A stretch of DNA of 64,000 nt. It comes from an uncultured Pedobacter sp. (GTDB lineage: Bacteria > Bacteroidota > Bacteroidia > Sphingobacteriales > Sphingobacteriaceae). Where the stretch lies: assembly GCF_913776295.1 (NCBI RefSeq), contig NZ_CAJYOJ010000082.1, positions 49,012-113,011 on the forward strand, in the 5' to 3' direction. A model generated the notes under the pieces. It had not been told where the DNA came from and did no database searches. It saw only the letters and a program-made list of their open reading frames with translations. The position numbers and the translations under genes were made by a program. Positions 18,465 to 28,124 of this stretch are shown piece after piece; positions within the stretch are counted from its first letter, which is position 1; each line of letters opens with the position of its first letter.

Positions 18465-18502
18465 ATTCAAACTTTATCTGTCTAGGAGCATTTCCCCAGT
18501 AA

Positions 18503-20485
18503 TTATTCCAGTGAAAAAGTTTCCCAGTCAGAAATAGTCGCCCTATTGCATTTCATGGCTGATTGGCCGTTTTCTGAAGAAATGTATTTACCATTATTTC
18601 CTTTAAGAGAAATTTTACCGCTAGCGTTCACCACCCAATCAAACTTCTCCCAATCGCTAATGCTGGTGCGGTTGCAGGTGATCCCGGTTGCGGCGCCATT
18701 TTCTGAAGATACATATTTGTTCATGCTTTTCAGAGCAATTTTTCCTCCACCAGCATCAACAATGGTAAAGGTTTCCCAATCTGAGGCGCTTGCACGGGTA
18801 CATCTCATGCTTACTTCACCGTTTTCGCCGGAAACAAACAAGTTATTGGAACCTTTGAGTTTAATTGTCTGACCGATTGGAGGTTCGGCCTGTATTTGCA
18901 GATTGCCCAATTCCAGCCAGCCGTTTTTAAAGGTTCCGGTTACGGCAAGTGCAATACCAGGTTTGTTTGCATTTGTTTTATCGACGATGGCCACGCCCCA
19001 TTTGTAACTACCCGCCGGCAGGTTAATGGCTGTTGTGGTAAAGTTGTAACTCATGGGGTTATCTTTTATCCATTTAGAGGGTTCACCATTTTCATCGATA
19101 AAAAGTTTTTTAACCACACCGGCAGTATCCAGAATGGCAAAAGCCACTTTATACTTATAATTCCATTGCGGAATGTTATTAGGACAGTAACCCCAGCCCA
19201 TATTTCTCCAGCGATGGCTGAGCGTAGCGGTCGAGCCATTGGCAATCTCATTGGGTAATGATACCTGATCAGGATAAAGACGGTAGCCTCCTTCGGCATT
19301 GAAGCGCTGTACCAACGGAAAACTGGTTTGAAACCAGGAAGCCACTTCTCCGACTCTAAAATCCATCATATTTACAGCCGCCTCTGCGGATCTTTCAAAT
19401 TCAGCTTTTCTAACGTCTTCAGGATGTCCTTCGCGATATTGGCCACTCGAATCGATCCAATAACGGTGTGTACCGGTTACAATCCATCCCCCCTCCATAA
19501 TAATCGGGCGTTTATGTTTCCAGGTTGCCGCAAAGTTTTTTTCCCAACTCTGGTAATAGTCGGTCATTGCAAAAGCATCATGCCTTAAGCTATATCCCTG
19601 ATTTATCGCTTTCACCAGCAACTGGTTGCTGTTTGGGTTTGCTGCTCCCCAACTCGTCGGATGGCCGATTAACCGATGGTAATTGATCACGAGTGGCACT
19701 TTAGTGAAAGTCCTGTTGTAGAGCGCCATGATCCAGTCCAATACCTCTTCCTTTACCGTTTCCGTTTGTGCAGCCGTTAATACACCTGGTGCAGCATATA
19801 CCGTATTATGGGCTTCACCCCATTTGCCTAAACCATAGGCATCAATAAAAGAGGTGCGAACCGGATCATTGAAGTCTTTGGCAAGCTCTTCAATAAACGT
19901 GGTATAATATTGCCTAAAGATTGGGTCTTGAGGAAAAGGAGTTTTCTGTGCTGGCACTGCAGGGTTTGATAACCAATATTGAGCACCCGCCGTGAATACA
20001 AAAGAAGGGGTATTCTCACCCTGGTCGCGCCCATCTACCACAATCCGGAATGCAATGGGCAAGCCCCTGGTTTTAACACCATTGATGAGTTTACCAATCT
20101 GCGAGTTGGGGTCTCTCCACGCATACACACCAGCGCTTGGGTTGAGCGATCGCCAGCTGGTGCGGATGTAACAGGCAGAGGCGTAATCGATCGCCTTTAC
20201 ATTGGCACCTAATTCGGGCACAAAAAACTGTGTGTCCCAATACGTTTCAGTAGCATCACGTTTGCCATACATTACCCACCCGTTTAGTGGATTCCGTAAC
20301 ACCGCCGTACTGTTATAAACCGGGTTAATCAGCACGTTATTGGCAATAACAGCCAATTTCTGTGGTCCCTTATCAAAGGTTTCTGAAAGATTTTCTTCCA
20401 CCATTTTGGAACAGGAAAGCGAATGCAGCCCCAGAAGAGCAAGCAGTGTGACCTTTCCGGTCCAGCCGAAAATAAGTTTTTTCAT
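18503..20485 (-). CDS. DUF4832-type lipoprotein with C-terminal fascin-like beta-trefoil
   Basis: A 660-residue lipoprotein (lipobox near LHSLSC), last gene of the SusCD operon. The main part (about 45-520) resembles the DUF4832/DUF4874 proteins: NPLNGWVMYG near the start, then TSWRSLNPSAGVYAW and DAYGLGKWGEAHN, which read like a glycosidase-type barrel, followed by a beta-sandwich (SYKWGVAIVDKTN). From about 535 to the end there are three tandem repeats of some 40 residues, each with SENG and DWE(T/K)F, as in fascin-like trefoils that bind carbohydrate. No catalytic activity is established for DUF4832 as far as I know. The PUL setting suggests a surface glycan-active or glycan-binding enzyme. 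Confidence 0.8.
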   Translation of the reverse strand: MKKLIFGWTGKVTLLALLGLHSLSCSKMVEENLSETFDKGPQKLAVIANNVLINPVYNSTAVLRNPLNGWVMYGKRDATETYWDTQFFVPELGANVKAIDYASACYIRTSWRSLNPSAGVYAWRDPNSQIGKLINGVKTRGLPIAFRIVVDGRDQGENTPSFVFTAGAQYWLSNPAVPAQKTPFPQDPIFRQYYTTFIEELAKDFNDPVRTSFIDAYGLGKWGEAHNTVYAAPGVLTAAQTETVKEEVLDWIMALYNRTFTKVPLVINYHRLIGHPTSWGAANPNSNQLLVKAINQGYSLRHDAFAMTDYYQSWEKNFAATWKHKRPIIMEGGWIVTGTHRYWIDSSGQYREGHPEDVRKAEFERSAEAAVNMMDFRVGEVASWFQTSFPLVQRFNAEGGYRLYPDQVSLPNEIANGSTATLSHRWRNMGWGYCPNNIPQWNYKYKVAFAILDTAGVVKKLFIDENGEPSKWIKDNPMSYNFTTTAINLPAGSYKWGVAIVDKTNANKPGIALAVTGTFKNGWLELGNLQIQAEPPIGQTIKLKGSNNLFVSGENGEVSMRCTRASASDWETFTIVDAGGGKIALKSMNKYVSSENGAATGITCNRTSISDWEKFDWVVNASGKISLKGNNGKYISSENGQSAMKCNRATISDWETFSLE

Positions 20486-20638
20486 AGTAATAAATATTAA
20501 ATTTTAGATTAGAGGTTTTGCTATTAATACGGCACCTATATTGGACCCGGGATTAAATTGTCTTTACACTAAACTTTTTTTTCCTGTAGCAATGGGAGAA
20601 AAACGCCTATCAATTTAAAAAAGACTTAACCGCAGACC

Positions 20639-21907
20639 TTAAAGGTTGAAATGGTAATTGGCGAAGCGGATAAAATTTGTCCAGTCATAAATATTGAGGT
20701 CGTGTTTTCCTTCTCTGAAATGATAACCCATAGCCGAATGGATGACGGGTCTGTTCGCATCAGGCATATTTTCAGGTAGCGTTACTGTCTTGCCGTATAG
20801 ATCATAAACAGGTTTGGCATGTAACAACGACAAAAAAGAGCCATAGGGATCTGCCCAGCGATCTTCTGTAGCATTCGTGGTATAAACCGGCCTTGGCGCA
20901 ATTAAACCGATGAGCATGTGCTGATCAACAGGCAAGCCGTTTACATCATTGCTATACTTTTTGTAATTATTGTTAAACCAGTAACCAAACTGTTTGGTAA
21001 TCAAGCTTACGGTTTCTCCATATTTACGCCTGGCCAGCGACGCGCCCGTACTGCCAGAGCAACTGCTGAACACCATTGCAAAACGTTGGTCCTGGGCTGC
21101 CGACCATAAAGCGGTTTTTCCACCCCTTGAATGGCCTACCAGCGCAACCTTGTTAACATCGATATCTTTATCCGTTTTGAAGTAATCCATTACCCGGCTT
21201 GCCGCCCAGGCCCATACGCCAATGGCTTTCATGCCATTATCCTTTTCGAGCTCGGCAGGAAACAACTGTTTTAATACGCCGTTCTGATAACTATCTTTCC
21301 GATCGGGAGCTACATCTGAATGATGAAATGCAGCAATGGCATAACCGCTGTCGATTACCATTTCGGCTGGCCAGAATGTACTTTTTTCCACTCTGCCCGG
21401 ATCCGTATTTCTGCTACTGCGGTTGTTGATTAGCAAAAATACCGGAGCAGCTTTTGTTCGCTTGTTGGGAATAAAGAGCACTACAGGAAAAGATACTGAA
21501 TGACCATGGTTCCACGCTGTAATTGTTACTTCTTTCAAATGTGCTTTTCCAGCCATGGCAGCCGCATTCTCATTGGTCACCATAAACTTTACACTATCAA
21601 AACTGCCTGGTGTTTTTCCGTAAACGTGTTCTTCAAACTGAGCTAAAAGCTCCGGTCGGCGCTGCTTTTCCCAGGTAGAGACATTTTTAATCTTTTTGCC
21701 CTTTGCAGTTAGCAATATATCGGGCAATTTATAAGCGGGCACGGCACTTTCATCGTAATTGACGATTTCTCCCATAAAGCGATCTGTTTTCTGCGCATAT
21801 AATCCGGCCGATAAAGAAACCAGACCCATTAAGCAGACCGATACTCTGATGCAATTATTAAATCGCCAAGAGCATTGTTGAACAAAGGATTTTACGCGCT
21901 TCCTCAT
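20639..21907 (-). CDS. CE15-like glucuronoyl esterase
   Basis: Secreted alpha/beta hydrolase of 422 residues with a signal peptide ending near AGLYAQ. The order of motifs fits family CE15: LPDILLTAKGKKI and RRPELLAQFEEHVYG at the N-terminus, WAWAASRVMDYF, the nucleophile elbow GHSRGGK (GCSRxGK in many CE15 members), LPVDQHMLIGLIAPRPVY, TEDRWADP, and a late His in GYHFREGKHDL. Such enzymes cleave esters of glucuronic acid, which agrees with the uronate-directed enzymes in the PUL. ATG 21907 is two bases after the SusD stop; the longer frame would use TTG. Another esterase specificity remains possible. Confidence 0.82.
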   Translation of the reverse strand: MRKRVKSFVQQCSWRFNNCIRVSVCLMGLVSLSAGLYAQKTDRFMGEIVNYDESAVPAYKLPDILLTAKGKKIKNVSTWEKQRRPELLAQFEEHVYGKTPGSFDSVKFMVTNENAAAMAGKAHLKEVTITAWNHGHSVSFPVVLFIPNKRTKAAPVFLLINNRSSRNTDPGRVEKSTFWPAEMVIDSGYAIAAFHHSDVAPDRKDSYQNGVLKQLFPAELEKDNGMKAIGVWAWAASRVMDYFKTDKDIDVNKVALVGHSRGGKTALWSAAQDQRFAMVFSSCSGSTGASLARRKYGETVSLITKQFGYWFNNNYKKYSNDVNGLPVDQHMLIGLIAPRPVYTTNATEDRWADPYGSFLSLLHAKPVYDLYGKTVTLPENMPDANRPVIHSAMGYHFREGKHDLNIYDWTNFIRFANYHFNL

Positions 21908-21909
21908 AC

Positions 21910-23571
21910 TCAATACCCCGGGTTTTGAATGAGTTTATTCGCCTTATTAATCTCTGATTGCTGAAAAGGATACCAATAGTTTTTACTGGTAAAGGTCCTG
22001 TTTTCAATTATAAATGAGCTATAGGTTAACGTAGTGCCTACTTTGGTAATCTTCATTCCCCGAACGGCTCCGTTAAAATTACTCTCCCCATCCTTCCAGC
22101 GGCGGACGTCAAAAAAACGTTGTTCTTCAAAACACAATTCCACCCTGCGTTCATTTTTAATCCTGTCGCGCATCTGCGATTGTGTTAATCCGGCCAGTGC
22201 AGGCATTCCGGCGCGGTTGCGTACCGCATTTACGGCGTTGTAAACCTCCAGATCCGGACCTCCAGATTCGTTCAGCGCTTCTGCATAAATCAGTAAAATT
22301 TCTGCATAACGAAACAATACCCAGGGCCTTCTTACACTCGTGGTACCCGTGATGTTGTATGTAGCATTACCGCTTAAAAACTTCCGCAGATAATAACCAG
22401 ATTTTGTACTGTTTACATTGGAAGGTACATTATCACGTCCACCTTCATAAGTCTCTACAGCCCTGCTTAGGCTTCCTGTTTTAAAATTTGCACCGTTAAC
22501 TACAATAAACTGGTTTAAACGCGGATCTCTGTTCACATAAGGGTTTTGCGGATCATAGCCTGATGTAGGGTCGGTTATGGCTTTGCCGTTGTTCATTTCA
22601 AAAGCATCTACCAAATTCTGTGTCGGGTTTGTTCTGCCCAACCCTCCGGTGAAGCTAACGGGCGCATTATTGGCTTCGATGGCATTCGTATTACTTGCCG
22701 GTGTGGCAAAGATCACCTCATTATTGTAAGAGGTTGCCGTGTTGGTATAATCCCACAGGTTAGGAAATAAGGCCGTACTCAATAAGCTGTGTTTATTTAA
22801 ATCGATTAAATCTTTAGCCGCATTGGCCGCATTTTGCCAGCGTTGCAGATCATTGCCCGTGTTGTATAACGGACTTGCGTAAACCAGCAGGGTCTTGGCT
22901 TTTAGTGCCATTCCGGCAGCCTTCGTGGCGCGTCCGTAGTTTGCAGCATCCCAATCTTTGGTGGAGGCTGCAGGAATCTGGCTGATGGCCGAGTCGCAAT
23001 CCTTAACAATCTGTTTAACTACCTCATCAGCAGAATTGCGTGGAATATTCAGGTCTTCTACCGGCGAAAAGGAGCGGGTAGCAAGAACAATGCCCCCATA
23101 TCTTTTAAACAACTCATAGTGTAACAAAGCCCGCAGAAAAAAAGCTTCTCCCCTTAGTCCGCGAAGATCGCTAGCCGGAAAAATCACCGCTGTGGGCGAC
23201 CGTTCCAAAAATGTATTCACTACCCATAAACCGTTGTAAAGGTTGGTATACTGCTCATCAAAAGTCCTTAAACTACTCCAGTTGCCATTATTGAAAATGT
23301 TTATATTGCTGTTCAAGTTCGAATTTACGGCTTCATCACTTCCACTGGCCATCAATGCACCTGAGCCATCAACATTATACCTGGCCAGCATATAATTATA
23401 GCCGTTATTTAAATATTCGCGCACGCGCCTGTCGGTATTCCAGATCGCGTCTTCGTTAACAGGACCTTCACTGTACGAAGGTTCAAAAAACTCATCCTTA
23501 CAAGCACTAATGCCAACGAGCAAAACTATAAGAACGATATATATACCATATAAATTCTTTTTCATCTTCAT
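21910..23571 (-). CDS. SusD/RagB-family glycan-binding lipoprotein (pair 2)
   Basis: Outer-membrane lipoprotein of 553 residues that should cap the SusC encoded just upstream. It begins MKMKKNLYGI with a lipobox ending ISAC. SusD features: helical TPR-like N-terminal half (YNGLWVVNTFLERSP; GEAFFLRALLHYELFKRYGG) and the C-terminal RagB block (EILLIYAEALNE, VRNRAGMPAL, ERRVELCFEEQRFFDVRRW). The frame extends 21 bp further upstream to 23592 and would overlap the SusC stop; ATG 23571 leaves a 7-bp gap and fits the signal peptide. Specific ligand unknown. Confidence 0.94.
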   Translation of the reverse strand: MKMKKNLYGIYIVLIVLLVGISACKDEFFEPSYSEGPVNEDAIWNTDRRVREYLNNGYNYMLARYNVDGSGALMASGSDEAVNSNLNSNINIFNNGNWSSLRTFDEQYTNLYNGLWVVNTFLERSPTAVIFPASDLRGLRGEAFFLRALLHYELFKRYGGIVLATRSFSPVEDLNIPRNSADEVVKQIVKDCDSAISQIPAASTKDWDAANYGRATKAAGMALKAKTLLVYASPLYNTGNDLQRWQNAANAAKDLIDLNKHSLLSTALFPNLWDYTNTATSYNNEVIFATPASNTNAIEANNAPVSFTGGLGRTNPTQNLVDAFEMNNGKAITDPTSGYDPQNPYVNRDPRLNQFIVVNGANFKTGSLSRAVETYEGGRDNVPSNVNSTKSGYYLRKFLSGNATYNITGTTSVRRPWVLFRYAEILLIYAEALNESGGPDLEVYNAVNAVRNRAGMPALAGLTQSQMRDRIKNERRVELCFEEQRFFDVRRWKDGESNFNGAVRGMKITKVGTTLTYSSFIIENRTFTSKNYWYPFQQSEINKANKLIQNPGY

Positions 23572-23578
23572 TTTTGAA

Positions 23579-26401
23579 TTAAAATTTAACATTTAAGCCT
23601 ATTGCAAAGGTTTTTACGTAAGGGTAAGACGAAAAACGACCTGCATTGGGGGTTTCGGGATCAATGCCCAGCTCATTGAGTTTGGAAATTGCGAAGATAT
23701 TATTGCCACTCACAAAAATCCGCGCACCTTTAAAACGTAAGCGTTGGTTAAAGCTTTGTGGCGTACTATAGCCGATCTCAGCAGACCTGAGTTTTAAAAA
23801 ATCTCCTGAATACAACCAGAAGGTGGAGTTGGCTGTATTGTTCCCGTTGTTTGAAATCCCGATACGGGGATACTTTGCGGTCGCCGCTGTGGCGGGAGTC
23901 CAGCTGGCTAAACTGAGCTGGTTTAATCCGTTCGGACCTGCGTAAAAAATGTCAGAAACATCTACCGTTCTGCCCGCAAGGCCCTGGAACTGCGCCCCGA
24001 GGTCAAATTGTTTATACCGGATATTAAAGCCAAATCCATAGTATATTTTTGGGATATCGGTATAGTCGCTGGAAACGGCGTCGTTTGCATCAATGATGTT
24101 ATCATTGTTCACATCCCTGTATTTGAGATCGCCAGGCACCACCAGGCTCGAAAGGGTTTGTTTCGGGCTGGCATTAATCTCTGCCTGACTCTGAAAAATA
24201 CCTTCTGCAATATAATAATTTCCGCCATTCACGTACCGGCCTATGGTTGACTGATTGGGCAATACATTTTCCGTCCTTTCCAAAATAATATTTTTAGCAT
24301 AGGTAAAGTTGGCGTTGGTACTGATCAGCACTTCGCCAATTTTTTTATTGAAAGTTCCGCTGGCATCAAATCCTTTGCTGCTTACCTTGCCTGAATTTAC
24401 CTGAGCGATGGCTATCCCGAGTATGCCCGGTAAATTTGCAGGCCCAAGAATGTCTGTTCGTTTTTCGTCAAAATAATCAACAGAGAAAGAAAGTGCACCT
24501 TTAAAAAAGTCGACATCTGTGCCCAGGTTCAGGCGGTCAATTTTTTCCCAGGTGGTTAAAGGGTTACCTGCAGGGCTTACCAGCCGAGCCGTGGTCGACG
24601 TAGAAAAAGTAGAGCCTAGAAATGGTCCGGCATCTCGGGTAAACAGCGTTCGGTATGGCAGCCTGACTACATTACCATTGGCATCATACGTTGGGCCAAT
24701 ATTACCCGACCGGCCATAAGATCCGCGCAGTTTAAGGTAACTGATCACTGTTGCATTTCTCATAAAATCTTCTTGTGATATTAGCCAACCTGCGGATACA
24801 GCTGGAAAAAAGCCAAAACGTCGTCCAGGTGCATAGTTTTCAGATCCGGAGTAACTTCCCGTAAATCCCAACTGGTAACGTTGCTTAAAGCTGTAATCTG
24901 CCCGCCCTACAATCATCCGTGAGCGGTAATCCAGGCGGTCTACCGCAGCACTTACATATTGCTGCGCCCGTACATTTGCCTTTACCTGATGATCTGTAGC
25001 AAAGGTTCTGTTGTAGTCCAGGCCAAACCAGAGTTCATTATTTTTGGTATTGGTTTGAAAAGCTGCTGTACGGTAAGCAATAACCGCCGGCGTACGATAA
25101 GTTTGTACAGGCGTTACGGTTTGATTGAAAACTGCATAATTTTGCGTTAATCCGTCGCCATAATTACCATAACCATCATAAGAAAAGAACAGGTTAGCAG
25201 AAAGGCCTTTGGTGATAAAATCCATTTTCTGATCGGCCATGATACTGGCGAGCAAGATATTGGTGGTGGTTCTGGAAAATCCGGTAGATTGTAATTGGCC
25301 GAGCGGATTATTCTGAAAGAGTGAGGTTCCGCCGAAAGATCCATCTGCATTTAAAATCGGAAAGGCATTTGGAGGTAAGTTATACAGGTTACTTAATACG
25401 GTACTGGTGCCGTCACCAACGTCATTACGCACCTCACTCCTCACGCCTGCCAACAGCGTCAGCGTAAGCGTTTTCGTTACATCATAATCTAAATTGATAC
25501 GGAAATTATAACGTTTATAGCCATAATTGGAATCATAATTGGGTGTTTCTGTCTCCTTAAAAAGCCCCTGCTGATTGAAGTAACTCACAGCGCTGAAATA
25601 ACGTACGCGGTTACTGCCGCCGCTAAAGGTAAGCGCATATCTTTGGGTAGCTGCCCTTTTGCCCAAAAAGCGGTCTAAGTAGTTATTATCTGGATAGAGG
25701 TAGGGATCAGTATGGTTTTTATAACCTTCGAGGGCCCCATTATTATAAGCCGGTGCCTGCCCCACATTGGTTAAGCCCTGATTATATAGGGTAGCAAAAT
25801 CAAACGAATTTAAGGGCTTGATCAGGTTGCTGGCAGACTGGAAACCACCCTGCGCATCAAAGGAAATGAGGTTTTGTCCTATCTTCCCTCTTTTGGTGGT
25901 GACCAGGATTGCACCATTGCCGCCGTTCAGGCCATACCAGTTTAAAGCCGCGGCATCTTTTAAGACCGTTACACTTTCAATTTCGGTAATATCCATATCT
26001 TCAAAATCACGTTCAATTCCGTCTACCAGAAAAGCCGGCGTAGCGCCCTGCGCATAAGATGATTTTCCTCGGATTTGATAGGATACGTTTCCACCGCCTG
26101 GCTGATTGCCTGTCCACCTAAATAAAAAGCCGCTTAACCTGCCGGCCAATAAACCGGAAAGGTTACTGATGGGTACTTGCGTAAGCTGCTGGTAGCGAAG
26201 AGAGCTTTGGGCATAATTTAGTTCCGCTCTGCTACGTGTCGCAAAAGGAATTTCTATTAATTTATCTGTCGAGTCTGTGCGGTTAGCTTTCACAATCCTA
26301 ACGGTATCCTGCTTACCACTAGTTTGTGCGAAAGCCGTGCAGGTTAACAGATAGCTGATGATGCACGCCATAACGCCCGAACATTTAATATATCTTGTCA
26401 T
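23579..26401 (-). CDS. SusC-family TonB-dependent transporter lacking the N-terminal extension (pair 2)
   Basis: Outer-membrane importer of 940 residues, about 115 shorter than the SusC of pair 1. After the signal peptide (AFAQTSGKQ) there is only a short linker before the plug (LSGLLAGRLSGFLF; ESVTVLKDAAALNWYGLNGG). The carboxypeptidase-regulatory-like domain that opens most SusC proteins is absent. Plug, barrel and the C-terminal SusC block (NIFAISKLNELGIDPETPN) are intact, so this is not a pseudogene. It follows the first SusD by 34 bp and precedes its own SusD by 7 bp. How it meets TonB without the usual region is unclear; the stretch near residues 40-55 may serve. Confidence 0.93.
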   Translation of the reverse strand: MTRYIKCSGVMACIISYLLTCTAFAQTSGKQDTVRIVKANRTDSTDKLIEIPFATRSRAELNYAQSSLRYQQLTQVPISNLSGLLAGRLSGFLFRWTGNQPGGGNVSYQIRGKSSYAQGATPAFLVDGIERDFEDMDITEIESVTVLKDAAALNWYGLNGGNGAILVTTKRGKIGQNLISFDAQGGFQSASNLIKPLNSFDFATLYNQGLTNVGQAPAYNNGALEGYKNHTDPYLYPDNNYLDRFLGKRAATQRYALTFSGGSNRVRYFSAVSYFNQQGLFKETETPNYDSNYGYKRYNFRINLDYDVTKTLTLTLLAGVRSEVRNDVGDGTSTVLSNLYNLPPNAFPILNADGSFGGTSLFQNNPLGQLQSTGFSRTTTNILLASIMADQKMDFITKGLSANLFFSYDGYGNYGDGLTQNYAVFNQTVTPVQTYRTPAVIAYRTAAFQTNTKNNELWFGLDYNRTFATDHQVKANVRAQQYVSAAVDRLDYRSRMIVGRADYSFKQRYQLGFTGSYSGSENYAPGRRFGFFPAVSAGWLISQEDFMRNATVISYLKLRGSYGRSGNIGPTYDANGNVVRLPYRTLFTRDAGPFLGSTFSTSTTARLVSPAGNPLTTWEKIDRLNLGTDVDFFKGALSFSVDYFDEKRTDILGPANLPGILGIAIAQVNSGKVSSKGFDASGTFNKKIGEVLISTNANFTYAKNIILERTENVLPNQSTIGRYVNGGNYYIAEGIFQSQAEINASPKQTLSSLVVPGDLKYRDVNNDNIIDANDAVSSDYTDIPKIYYGFGFNIRYKQFDLGAQFQGLAGRTVDVSDIFYAGPNGLNQLSLASWTPATAATAKYPRIGISNNGNNTANSTFWLYSGDFLKLRSAEIGYSTPQSFNQRLRFKGARIFVSGNNIFAISKLNELGIDPETPNAGRFSSYPYVKTFAIGLNVKF

Positions 26402-26435
26402 TTCTTATCTTTTAAATTGATGTATAACCCAAAAA

Positions 26436-28109
26436 CTACCAACCCGGATTCTGTTTCAATGCTCCACTGGTCTTGTTCATTTCTGCCCGGGGAATAGGAT
26501 ACAAATACATGTTATTATTAAATACTTTTTTAAATGCGGGCAATTCGACTACATTATAACTAAAAGAGCCGTTGGCATTTTTAATCACTTTCATACCCTT
26601 CATTGGCTGGGCCACAATTTCAGGCCCTTTTTTCCAGCGAAGAATATCCCACCAGCGCATATCTTCGAAAGCGAACTCGATGGCCCTTTCGTTTCTGATG
26701 CGTTCGCGCATTTCAGCCTGGCTGAGACCAGCTGGTAAAACCGGCATTTTAGCGCGCAGGCGAATGGCATTTACCGCATTATATACTTCTGCGGTTGGCC
26801 CTGATTCTTCATTTAAAGCTTCTGCATAATTAATCAGGACTTCTGCATATCTGTAAAAAACATAATTCAATAATGCTGATGCGGTTGAACCCGAACGGGA
26901 AGCCTCCGGCCAGAGCCTTTTGAGGTAATAGCTTGTTTTGGTTATTGAAGTAGCTGTACTGATATCGGTTCCATAAGTAACAATACCCTGTGCGTTGGGT
27001 TCAGATTGCCAGGTTTGCACCGCCCGCCCCTGCCAGCTAGCATTGTTATAAAGGATATTCACATAAAACCGCGGATCTCTGTTGAGATAAGGATTTTGCG
27101 GATTGTACCCGGAAGTGGCATCAGTAATGGCTTTACCATTGGCCATTTCATACAGATCAACATGATTCTGAACAGGTGAAAGATTAGATTGTGCCCCTCC
27201 ATAGCTGGTAGGAATCAAAAAATCGCTCAGGTAAGTACCAATAAATCCACGGCCACCGCGTGGCCAGATCCGGATGTATTCGTTAGAATTTGCTACAGTA
27301 AGCACATTGGCGTAATTGGGCTCCAGTGAAAATTTATTCAGATCCATAATTGCCTTTGATGCCTCTGCGGCTTTTTTCCATTTGGCCAAATCATTTTCCG
27401 GATTGTTTAACGGGCTGGCATCGAAGAGCAGCGCTCTGGCTTTAAGCGCCATCACCGCAGCGCCCGTAGCCCGGTTAGATTGCGCTGCCGGGTTAGGCCA
27501 GTCGGCATTGGTTAGCGGCAACAGCGTAAGGGCTTGGTCAAGATCAGCTAAAATCAATGCAAAGGTTTCGGCATAACTGCTACGTGGAAGATCTGTGGAA
27601 GCTTCGGTAAAGTCTTGTGGTTTGGTTAGGATCACAACTCCTCCAAAACGCCTTAACAGCTCGAAATAGAAATAAGCGCGGAGATATAGTTGCTCACCCT
27701 TGATATAACTAGGGTTATAAAGATCGGTCCAGGGAACTTTATCCATATTGGCCAGCATCAGGTTTGCATTTCTGATTCCACGGTACATTTGAGCGTAAAT
27801 GCCTGTCACATCAGAAGCTCCCGGATCCAGAAACTGGCCACTGTTCATCGCCGCCACCTCGATCTGACCATTGTTGGCAATAGATTCATCAGTAAATTGC
27901 GAGGTCATTCCCTTGTATCCGCTCAGGCGGCCATAATCTGAGATGGAAAAAGTATAGGTAAAGTCGCCAAAACGGGAAGCCGTTAAAGGGTCTTTAAAAA
28001 CTTCTTCAAGATCACTCTGGATGCCCACATCACGCTGTAAAAAATCCTTTTTGCAGGAATAACCAATACAGAGAACAAATGAGAGCAAAAGATATATGAA
28101 TTTTTTCAT
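26436..28109 (-). CDS. SusD/RagB-family glycan-binding lipoprotein (pair 1)
   Basis: Lipoprotein of 557 residues with lipobox GYSC at about residue 19. The N-terminal half carries the SusD helices (MYRGIRNANLMLANMDKV; GEQLYLRAYFYFELLRRFGG), the C-terminal part the RagB block (EVLINYAEALNEESGP, AIRLRAKMPVLPAG, NERAIEFAFEDMRWWDILRW). It should form the lid of the SusC encoded 15 bp upstream. It is clearly different from the second SusD, suggesting the two pairs take different oligosaccharides from one polymer. Confidence 0.95.
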   Translation of the reverse strand: MKKFIYLLLSFVLCIGYSCKKDFLQRDVGIQSDLEEVFKDPLTASRFGDFTYTFSISDYGRLSGYKGMTSQFTDESIANNGQIEVAAMNSGQFLDPGASDVTGIYAQMYRGIRNANLMLANMDKVPWTDLYNPSYIKGEQLYLRAYFYFELLRRFGGVVILTKPQDFTEASTDLPRSSYAETFALILADLDQALTLLPLTNADWPNPAAQSNRATGAAVMALKARALLFDASPLNNPENDLAKWKKAAEASKAIMDLNKFSLEPNYANVLTVANSNEYIRIWPRGGRGFIGTYLSDFLIPTSYGGAQSNLSPVQNHVDLYEMANGKAITDATSGYNPQNPYLNRDPRFYVNILYNNASWQGRAVQTWQSEPNAQGIVTYGTDISTATSITKTSYYLKRLWPEASRSGSTASALLNYVFYRYAEVLINYAEALNEESGPTAEVYNAVNAIRLRAKMPVLPAGLSQAEMRERIRNERAIEFAFEDMRWWDILRWKKGPEIVAQPMKGMKVIKNANGSFSYNVVELPAFKKVFNNNMYLYPIPRAEMNKTSGALKQNPGW

Positions 28110-28124
28110 GACGGTAACCTTTAA

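Noticed and set aside
21908..21913. TTG start of the CE15-like gene at 21913
   Set aside because: The ATG at 21907 is two bases after the SusD stop and begins a plausible signal peptide.
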